From Planctomycetaceae bacterium (GTDB taxonomy: Bacteria; Planctomycetota; Planctomycetia; Planctomycetales; Planctomycetaceae): a DNA stretch of 5,006 nucleotides. The DNA is taken from positions 1 to 5,006 of the forward strand of contig JALWSL010000434.1 in the NCBI GenBank assembly GCA_027080405.1, in the 5' to 3' direction. The notes beneath the pieces are model-generated. The model had not been told where the DNA came from and ran no database searches. It saw nothing but the letters and a program-made list of their open reading frames with translations. Position 1 is the stretch's first letter. Each line of letters starts with the position of its first letter. A program made the position numbers and the translations under genes. This document shows, piece after piece, positions 1-5,006 of the stretch.

Positions 1-2
1 GT

Positions 3-515
3 ATTGAAATATCCTCGCTCAATAGCGTCGTTGGCGATGTCGTTGAATTGATGGAATCTTACGCACAGGAATCCCGAACCGAACTGATCTTTACACCCGG
101 CGAAGATATCCCCGATTCCTCCTTTGATCCTGAAGCAATTCATCGGGCAGTTTTGAATATCATCAGCAATGCCATTGACGCCACCCAGCAGACCGAAGGC
201 GAAGGAAAGGTCATTGTTGCCACCAGGTTTGACGATCAACTCAAACAGTTGATTGTCGAGGTAACTGATAACGGCCCGGGCATCCCCGATGAGCTGAAAT
301 CGAAAATATTCAAGGTCTTCGAGTCTACCAAGGGGAGTCGCGGGACGGGAATCGGCTTGGCGGTCAGTTTGAAAATCCTGCAGGAACATGCTGGCGACAT
401 TCAGGTTGAAAGTGAGCCAGAGCACGGAGCCAAATTCATTCTGCGTTGGCCCTACTCCAGCGAAGTGAATCAAACCTCGGCCTCAGGAACGCTTGTTGAA
501 AACAAACCGACCTGA
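3..515 (+). CDS. Sensor histidine kinase, C-terminal ATP-binding part (5' end outside window)
   Basis: The reading frame is open from the left edge (first full codon at 3) to TGA at 513-515, so the gene starts upstream and the TTG at 48 is not its start. What remains is one HATPase_c domain, the part of a two-component sensor kinase that binds ATP and phosphorylates a histidine. The N box reads LNIISNAIDA (about 156-185), the G1 box DNGPGIP (267-287), the F-box region IFKVFESTKG follows, and the G2 box is GTGIGLAVS (342-368). The domain ends in a strand GAKFILRWP, followed by a polar tail of about 20 residues and no receiver domain. All ATP-binding boxes look intact. The dimerisation helix with the phospho-accepting histidine and any sensor domain lie off the window, so signal and partner regulator are unknown. 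The ESTKGSRGTGIGLAVS stretch resembles soluble planctomycete and deltaproteobacterial kinases, which is only a family impression. Confidence 0.92.
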   Translation: MEISSLNSVVGDVVELMESYAQESRTELIFTPGEDIPDSSFDPEAIHRAVLNIISNAIDATQQTEGEGKVIVATRFDDQLKQLIVEVTDNGPGIPDELKSKIFKVFESTKGSRGTGIGLAVSLKILQEHAGDIQVESEPEHGAKFILRWPYSSEVNQTSASGTLVENKPT

Positions 516-533
516 TCATACACTCGTGTGATC
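514..533 (+). terminator. Small hairpin directly after the kinase stop codon
   Basis: GATC (514-517) and ACAC (520-523) pair with GTGT (526-529) and GATC (530-533), giving an imperfect eight-pair stem with a two-base AT bulge and a tiny loop. It overlaps the stop codon of the kinase gene. No T-run follows, so it is not a standard Rho-independent terminator. It may be a weak transcript-end or RNA-stabilising structure, or chance. Confidence 0.2.
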
Positions 534-580
534 CGTGACCGGTCCTGCCAGAATGGGCTGGGCGGCTCTCCAGTCAACAA

Positions 581-608
581 TTTACGGAATTCGCGGTGCT
601 GGCATAAA
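581..608 (+). promoter_or_regulatory. Weak sigma70-like promoter candidate upstream of the GHL10 gene
   Basis: TTTACG (581-586) and CATAAA (603-608) each match four of six bases of the -35 and -10 consensus and are 16 bases apart. They lie about 180 bases before the ATG at 787, which would give a long leader. A second -35-like TTGACC at 686-691 is closer but has no good -10 at the right distance. The rest of 516-786 shows only short inverted repeats, such as GCC-GAAA-GGC at 617-626 and GAGAC/GTCTC at 732-736 and 746-750. This is a consensus match only. Confidence 0.18.
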
Positions 609-786
609 TACGAATTGCCGAAAGGCGGTCAACTTCAAACAGACGCACTTTCATCGGCGAGAGTAACAGAGCAAGTCGATCCAATTTGACCGACTCGACG
701 GTTATTTACGTTCTGAATGAAACATAAAACAGAGACCGCTGAATTGTCTCCACCAGTGAAAACATTTTACCAGAATAGTAGTCGTC

Positions 787-3204
787 ATGCTTCAGATTTC
801 AGCTTTAATGATGCTCATTGCCAATCTTGGAACTGGTGGCCTTGAGTCGAAAATTGATCCCTTTCAATATAAAAACAGCACCGCCGCACAAGCGGTCTGG
901 AAAGCTCAGTGGGGCAGTTCAGCTATCAGAGTGATTCCTTTTCAAAATCAAACACTGTTTCAGGTGGAAACTCCCCCCAACCAGAAAAAAACGACACAAC
1001 GATTGACGCTGGACCGGGAATTGAAAAAAAATCTCAGCGCCTTTAGCCGATTTCATGTTGATATCAGGCTATTGAACCGACCTTCGGGAGAACAATTGAG
1101 TCTTTACTTTCGAAGTGGAGCAGGATGGTACACGGCCAGCGCAATTGTCGATTCGACGGAATGGAAACAACTGGTTTTCAACAAAGAGGATTTTCGCAAG
1201 GAAGGGGAACCGGCCGGCTGGAATCAGATTGATGGAATTCGCCTTTCCCTATGGAAAGGAGCGAATCAATCACCGAAATTTCTTTTACGTCACATGGCAG
1301 CCGGTTCGAATTACATCGCCATTATTGTCCCTGATGAACAGAACCAGCAGACACTCACGTCGTTTCAGGTGGCAGATGTTTTTGAAGCGATCCTGGCAAC
1401 GGTCAACATAAAGGCGGACCGCGTGACGGAATCGTCTCTTCAAATTGGCAGCCTGGGCAACCGAAAACTGGCAATTCTGCCCCACAATCCAACAATCAGC
1501 CCACAGGCGTGTGAGGTGCTGAACCGTTTCATGAAGCGGGGAGGAAAGCTGTTTATTTGCTATCGAATCCCTTCAGCGATTGCGGTCAATTTTGGTATCA
1601 GGCAGGACACCTACTACCGACCCAAAAAAGGCGAACCGCAGTTTGCCGCCATCCATTTTGAAAATGTTCCCATTGATGGACTCCCTGAAATAGTCAAACA
1701 GAATTCCTGGAACATCACCACCGGCGAACCCGTTGGGTACCACGCGAAACCGATTGCCTACTGGTTTGATGAAGCGGGAAGAAATACACACAAGCCAGCA
1801 ATGCTTCAAAGTGATCGGGGCATCTATTTCAGTCATATCCCGACCCGGGAGGACTGGGAAAACAAAACAGCGATGATGCTCGCCCTGTTTGGATATTTGG
1901 AGCCACGCCTCTGGAAGGAAATCGTCGGGCGTTCTCTGGAGCAGGCCATACAAATTGGAAATTGTCAGAACGAACGAGAGTTGTATCGGCGAATTCGAGA
2001 ACTCGCTGGAGAATCCGGATTGAGGGAACTGGAGCAGTCGGAAAAAGTTCTGTCGAAAATTCCTGAGCTGTTGAACGCGAAACAGGGAGCCAAAGCGTTG
2101 GCTGCGGCCAAGCGTTTTCGCAAGATTCGTGAAGAAGCCTTTCTGAAAACAGTAGCCAGCAAACCGATAGAAGCCCGCGCCTTCTGGGAGCATGCGGGAA
2201 CTGGTGCCTACGCTGGAGACTGGGAGCGTTCAATGAAAGAACTTTCAGCAGCAGGTTTCAACATGATTCTCCCCAACATGCTCTGGGGAGATGCGGCACA
2301 CTACGCCAGCGATGTTCTTCCACGCAGTGCGACATTTCAAAAATACGGGGATCAGATCGAACAATGTGTCGCCGCCGCAAAGAAATATGACATCGAAGTG
2401 CATGTTTGGAAAGTCAACTTTCGATGTTCCCACTACGGTACGGAAGACTTTCTGGCTCGGATGAAAAAAGAGGGGCGATTGCAGGTGGATATCAACGGAG
2501 TGGAACAGCCCTGGCTTAACCCTGCCCATCCCGAGAACCGGAAGATGGAAATAGAGGCGATGTTGGAGGTCGTTCGAAAATATGATGTCGCAGGGATCCA
2601 TTTCGACTACATCCGCTATCCCGGCGGGAATATGTCATTTGATGATTTCAGTCGAAAGTTGTTTGAAAAAGAAAGAAATCTGAAGGTCAAAAATTGGCCG
2701 AAAGACTGTTTTCGGGGTGGTCCACTCGAGAAGGAATATACCGATTTTCGCTGCGAACAGATCACAAAACTGGTTGAAGCGGTCAGCCGGGAAGCCCGCA
2801 GGATAAAACCGCAGATTAAAATTTCCGCGGCAGTTTTTCGGGAACAGCCTTCTGCCCGCGAAACGGTTGCCCAGGATTGGCCCCTCTGGGTAGAAAAAGG
2901 GTATCTCGATTTCATCTGCCCGATGGATTACACAGGGGATGACAAACAATTCGCAACCTGGATTGAAAAACAGAAAAGGCTGATTGATGGAAAATGTCGA
3001 CTTTATCCGGGGATAGGAGCATCGTCCTCTCGTTCAACATTGCCGGCAGATCGCGTCGCAGGACAAATTGAGATCACGCGAAAACTGGGGGCGGATGGAT
3101 ACACCATTTTCAATTTCAACAAGACCACAGCCGACCGGGTGTTGCCCGGCCTGAAAATGGGCGCAGGAAAAACCAAAGCAATCCCTCCGCACCGCAGCAA
3201 GTGA
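787..3204 (+). CDS. Exported multidomain protein with C-terminal GHL10 glycoside-hydrolase-like TIM barrel
   Basis: This 805-residue protein probably acts outside the cytoplasm on a glycan; the substrate is unknown. Residues 2-13 form a short hydrophobic leader. Residues about 25-170 look like a beta-sandwich of the CIA30/carbohydrate-binding type (WKQLVFNKEDF, then GWNQIDGIRLSLWKG). Residues about 175-375 resemble a Rossmann-like amidotransferase/ThuA or beta-galactosidase-trimerisation domain (YIAIIVPDE, KLAILPHNPTIS, FMKRGGKLFICYR). It lacks a G-x-C-x-G nucleophile elbow, so it is probably not an active amidotransferase. Residues about 380-460 are helical and charged. Residues about 463-780 are the GHL10 barrel: FWEHAGTGAYAGDWERSM, EVHVWKVNF, WLNPAHPENR, GIHFDYIRYPG, DFICPMDYT, LYPGIGA and GADGYTIFNFN. 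Asp607 in FDYIRYP is the best candidate catalytic acid by family analogy. ATG 787 is the only possible in-frame start, because TGA at 757-759 precedes it with no ATG, GTG or TTG between. No Shine-Dalgarno site is visible. The leader lacks any Lys or Arg, which is odd. The barrel call is firm; the N-terminal domain names are inferred from sequence pattern. Confidence 0.88.
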   Translation: MLQISALMMLIANLGTGGLESKIDPFQYKNSTAAQAVWKAQWGSSAIRVIPFQNQTLFQVETPPNQKKTTQRLTLDRELKKNLSAFSRFHVDIRLLNRPSGEQLSLYFRSGAGWYTASAIVDSTEWKQLVFNKEDFRKEGEPAGWNQIDGIRLSLWKGANQSPKFLLRHMAAGSNYIAIIVPDEQNQQTLTSFQVADVFEAILATVNIKADRVTESSLQIGSLGNRKLAILPHNPTISPQACEVLNRFMKRGGKLFICYRIPSAIAVNFGIRQDTYYRPKKGEPQFAAIHFENVPIDGLPEIVKQNSWNITTGEPVGYHAKPIAYWFDEAGRNTHKPAMLQSDRGIYFSHIPTREDWENKTAMMLALFGYLEPRLWKEIVGRSLEQAIQIGNCQNERELYRRIRELAGESGLRELEQSEKVLSKIPELLNAKQGAKALAAAKRFRKIREEAFLKTVASKPIEARAFWEHAGTGAYAGDWERSMKELSAAGFNMILPNMLWGDAAHYASDVLPRSATFQKYGDQIEQCVAAAKKYDIEVHVWKVNFRCSHYGTEDFLARMKKEGRLQVDINGVEQPWLNPAHPENRKMEIEAMLEVVRKYDVAGIHFDYIRYPGGNMSFDDFSRKLFEKERNLKVKNWPKDCFRGGPLEKEYTDFRCEQITKLVEAVSREARRIKPQIKISAAVFREQPSARETVAQDWPLWVEKGYLDFICPMDYTGDDKQFATWIEKQKRLIDGKCRLYPGIGASSSRSTLPADRVAGQIEITRKLGADGYTIFNFNKTTADRVLPGLKMGAGKTKAIPPHRSK

Positions 3205-3250
3205 TGGATGCATTTCCTGCTTTACCTGGAATTTTCCATTACTATGAACG

Positions 3251-3268
3251 ATTCCTGATATTCCTGAT
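3251..3268. repeat. Tandem 9-bp direct repeat in the intergenic gap
   Basis: The nonamer ATTCCTGAT occurs twice head to tail (3251-3259 and 3260-3268), between the GHL10 stop and the DUF1501 gene. A small inverted repeat, TGGAA-TT-TTCCA, lies just before it at 3227-3238. The tandem copy could be a small duplication or a paired regulator site; nothing else supports a function. Confidence 0.4.
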
Positions 3269-3285
3269 TTGAACAGAATAAATCT

Positions 3286-3314
3286 TTCATTTTTTGTTGA
3301 ATTGGTTGTACAAT
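3286..3314 (+). promoter_or_regulatory. Possible promoter for the DUF1501 gene (TACAAT -10 element)
   Basis: TACAAT at 3309-3314 differs from the -10 consensus by one base and sits in the most AT-rich stretch of the 3205-3374 gap. The -35 position 17 bases upstream is poor (TTCATT, 3286-3291). Initiation near 3321 would give a leader of about 54 bases to the ATG at 3375. The element overlaps the palindrome TTGTACAA (3306-3313), which could be an operator half or chance. Confidence 0.28.
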
Positions 3315-3362
3315 TTCCACTGACTGATGCCGCCGCCGGAATATTATCCAGAGACAATTGAT

Positions 3363-3369
3363 AGAGGGG
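3363..3369 (+). promoter_or_regulatory. Ribosome-binding site that fixes the DUF1501 start at 3375
   Basis: AGAGGGG lies five bases before ATG 3375 and is the best Shine-Dalgarno-like sequence in the window. The earlier in-frame ATG at 3327 has no purine-rich stretch before it (TTTCCACTGACTG), and an in-frame TGA lies just upstream at 3321-3323. This supports 3375 over 3327 as the translation start. Confidence 0.6.
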
Positions 3370-3374
3370 ATTCC

Positions 3375-4820
3375 ATGCCAGAAGCAGCCGGCCATTCAAT
3401 GTGCCATCCGAATCTGACGCGCCGGCAGATGGTGCAAGCCGGTAGCATTGGACTGCTCGGACTGGGCATGAATCATTTGCATCAGCTCCGTGCCGGGACG
3501 TTGAATGCCGAAACTCACAAATCGGTTATTTACATCTTTCTCTCTGGTGGGCTGGCACAACAGGAGAGTTTTGATTTGAAGCCGGATGCACCGGCTGAGA
3601 TTCGCGGGGAATTCGATCCGATCTCAACCAAAGTTCCGGGTCTACAAATATGCGAGCACCTGCCGATGCTGGCGCAACGTAGCGACAAGTGGTCGCTCGT
3701 GCGAAGTCTCACACATCCGCATAGCGAACATTCAGCCGGGCACATGGTCATGCTCACCGGGAGAAGCCAGTTGCCCCAGGGGTTTAACCCTTCCATGCCC
3801 AGACCGACGGATCACCCTTCTCTGGCTGCAATTACGGGGCAATTGCTCCCTGCTCGAAACAACCTTCCCCCGGCAATCATCCTGCCTGATAAAATGATCC
3901 ACCGCACCGGGCGGGTTATCCCGGGTCAAATGGCTGGAGTCATGGGAACCCGATACGACCCCTTCTTTCTTCAGGCTTCGCCGTACAATCCGAAATCCTA
4001 TGGGGCATGGCCTGAATACGAATTCCATCATGCTCGTGGGAGAATGCACTCGGACTCGCTGAAATTCCAGCCTCCCAGCCTCTCTATTCCTGAAGGCATG
4101 CAACTTTCCCGTGTGAAAGCGAGGATGGATCTGTTGCATCAAATTGACGCACAGCAGAAACAGCTTCAGCAATTACAGGAAATGGACAATTTCGATCGTT
4201 ACCAGCAACGCGCTATTTCAATGCTGATGGATGAAAAAATGAAGCACATCTTCGATGTGACCAAGGCAGAAGACAAAACGCTGGATCGATACGGTCGAAA
4301 CGTTTTTGGTTGGTCACTGTTGTTGGCCCGCCGACTGGTGGAAGCGGGTGTCAGTCTGGTGCAGGTGAATCTGGGAAACAACGAAACCTGGGACACCCAC
4401 GGCAATGCTTTTCCGCACCTGAAAAATTATCTGCTCCCACCTATGGACCGCTCTGTTTCTGCTTTGCTGGATGATCTCGATGAGCGTGGGATGCTTGATG
4501 ACACGCTGATTGTGATGGCCGGTGAATTCGGAAGAACACCGAAAATTTCCCTGCTCCCTTCAGCCTACAAACTTCCCGGGCGTGATCATTGGGGGAAAGT
4601 TCAGTCCGTCTTCCTTGCAGGTGGGGGAATCAAGGGAGGACGCGTGATTGGTGCCACCGACAAAAATGCCGGCGAGCCGATCAGTGATCCCCAAACACCC
4701 GAAAATCTGGCTGCTACAATCTACAAATCACTCGGGATACCCGCCCAATCACATTGGAACGACCTGCTCGACCGCCCTGTTCCCGTCTATAACGGCGTTC
4801 CAATTTCAGGCCTCACCTGA
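3375..4820 (+). CDS. DUF1501 family protein with twin-arginine leader
   Basis: This 481-residue protein belongs to DUF1501, part of the alkaline phosphatase/sulfatase-like superfamily; its reaction has not been established as far as I know. Residues 15-30 (TRRQMVQAGSIGLLGL) form a Tat-type leader, which implies folded export, probably with a bound metal. Family blocks follow in order: IYIFLSGGLAQQESFDLKP (52-70), APAEIRGEF (72-80), CEHLPMLAQ (93-101), HPHSEHSAGHMVMLTGR (114-130), a Gln-rich helical insert (about 245-300, with QQKQLQQLQEM), NETWDTHGN (336-344), DDTLIVMAGEFGRTPK (375-390), GRDHW (402-406) and FLAGGGIKGGRVIGATD (413-429). The His/Asp residues in HPHSEH, WDTHGN and GRDHW are candidate metal ligands by analogy with the superfamily. 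Length is normal and the ends look intact. ATG 3375 is chosen for its ribosome-binding site and because the leader then starts close to the twin Arg; ATG 3327 would add 16 residues. In Planctomycetes such genes often pair with DUF1549/DUF1553 genes; none is visible upstream. Confidence 0.93.
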   Translation: MPEAAGHSMCHPNLTRRQMVQAGSIGLLGLGMNHLHQLRAGTLNAETHKSVIYIFLSGGLAQQESFDLKPDAPAEIRGEFDPISTKVPGLQICEHLPMLAQRSDKWSLVRSLTHPHSEHSAGHMVMLTGRSQLPQGFNPSMPRPTDHPSLAAITGQLLPARNNLPPAIILPDKMIHRTGRVIPGQMAGVMGTRYDPFFLQASPYNPKSYGAWPEYEFHHARGRMHSDSLKFQPPSLSIPEGMQLSRVKARMDLLHQIDAQQKQLQQLQEMDNFDRYQQRAISMLMDEKMKHIFDVTKAEDKTLDRYGRNVFGWSLLLARRLVEAGVSLVQVNLGNNETWDTHGNAFPHLKNYLLPPMDRSVSALLDDLDERGMLDDTLIVMAGEFGRTPKISLLPSAYKLPGRDHWGKVQSVFLAGGGIKGGRVIGATDKNAGEPISDPQTPENLAATIYKSLGIPAQSHWNDLLDRPVPVYNGVPISGLT

Positions 4821-4880
4821 ACAGAAAAAGCGGGCCTTCCCGGCGAGTTCTGTTTGTGTCCCTGCAAAAAACTTTTTTGC
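4820..4880. terminator. Terminator-like inverted-repeat block after the DUF1501 gene
   Basis: AACAGAA (4820-4826) pairs with TTCTGTT (4848-4854), enclosing a smaller stem CGGG/CCCG (4831-4834, 4839-4842) with a CCTT loop. Ten bases further on, GCAAAAAA (4864-4871) and TTTTTTGC (4873-4880) form a perfect inverted repeat around one C. The T-run is not directly after the first hairpin, so the fit to a classical terminator on the + strand is imperfect. The A-tract/T-tract symmetry would suit a bidirectional terminator. Confidence 0.42.
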
Positions 4881-5006
4881 CCAGTCAATTGAGCATATCT
4901 GAATCAGGGCGGGTTCCGTTCCTGGAGATGCTTTTATATGCCTCAGGTTACGAATCTTCTGTTGTCTGTGAATCGGACCGACTCAGAAACAATCCTGTCA
5001 CCCAAC
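4881..5006. other. Right-edge sequence, coding content unresolved
   Basis: Three readings are open to the edge and none can be decided. On +, ATG 4938 preceded by GGAG (4924-4927, spacing 10) opens MPQVTNLLLSVNRTDSETIL. Its VTxLLxxVNRxDxE pattern faintly recalls the N terminus of planctomycete ECF-type sigma factors. On +, ATG 4928 opens another frame, MLLYASGYESSVV. On -, a frame from 5004 to a stop at 4948-4950 would end a convergent gene with SRSDSQTTEDS. The symmetrical terminator-like block just to the left fits either a new + gene or a convergent - gene. Confidence 0.25.

Noticed and set aside
48..515. Kinase fragment as a complete 155-residue standalone ATPase starting at TTG 48
   Set aside because: The frame stays open back to the window edge with kinase-like sequence before TTG 48, so the gene is cut by the edge rather than being a small anti-sigma-type ATPase.
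1555..1570. Cys258 in KLFICYR as an active-site nucleophile of the amidotransferase-like domain
   Set aside because: It is not in a G-x-C-x-G elbow and no matching His-Glu pair is evident; it sits in a strand where non-catalytic relatives carry variable residues.
1573..2193. 206-codon open frame on the - strand inside the GHL10 gene
   Set aside because: It lies fully antisense to a well-supported gene, has low-complexity Phe/Arg/Leu-rich content with no recognisable motif, and overlaps other antisense frames in the same place. It is a shadow of + strand codon use.
3034..3399. 121-codon open frame on the - strand spanning the gap between the GHL10 and DUF1501 genes
   Set aside because: It overlaps the conserved end of the GHL10 barrel and the DUF1501 start region, and its translation resembles no family I recognise; the gap itself has promoter-like rather than coding character.
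3732..4172. 146-codon open frame on the - strand inside the DUF1501 gene
   Set aside because: It is antisense to conserved DUF1501 blocks (HPHSEHSAGHM and onward), shows no domain signature and has no ribosome-binding site of note.
4648..4902. 84-codon + strand frame overlapping the end of the DUF1501 gene
   Set aside because: Most of it lies within conserved DUF1501 coding sequence in another frame, and the rest runs through the terminator-like repeats; no motif supports it.

Overview
The window looks like a piece of a planctomycete chromosome, and this is an inference. It rests on a DUF1501 protein with a twin-arginine leader, a large exported GHL10-type glycoside-hydrolase-like protein of the kind common in Planctomycetes, mid-range base composition, weak Shine-Dalgarno sites and loose gene spacing. 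No rRNA, tRNA, CRISPR array, transposase or phage gene is visible. All confidently called genes are on the + strand.

Region by region: (1) 3-515 is the C-terminal end of a sensor histidine kinase, cut by the left edge, with the whole ATP-binding half present. (2) 516-786 is a 271-base gap with a small hairpin just after the kinase stop, a weak promoter candidate and a 42-codon ORF that runs into the next gene in another frame. (3) 787-3204 encodes an 805-residue protein. Its likely order is: short hydrophobic leader, beta-sandwich carbohydrate-binding-like domain, Rossmann-like glutamine-amidotransferase/ThuA-like domain, helical linker, and a C-terminal GHL10 TIM barrel. (4) 3205-3374 is a 170-base AT-richer gap with a TACAAT -10-like element and a good ribosome-binding site. 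(5) 3375-4820 encodes a 481-residue DUF1501 protein of the alkaline phosphatase/sulfatase-like superfamily, with a Tat-type leader. (6) 4821-5006 holds terminator-like inverted repeats and then sequence whose coding content cannot be settled.

The kinase fragment is probably unrelated to what follows. The GHL10 and DUF1501 proteins both appear to be exported, which suggests work on extracellular or periplasmic polymers such as complex or sulfated polysaccharides. Their substrates and any direct partnership cannot be read from this sequence. The 170-base gap, with its own possible promoter, argues weakly against one tight operon.

I do not see a convincing new biological system. The points most worth a second look are the multidomain architecture and weak leader of the GHL10 protein, the DUF1501 gene standing without a visible DUF1549/DUF1553 partner, and the symmetrical terminator-like block at 4820-4880.
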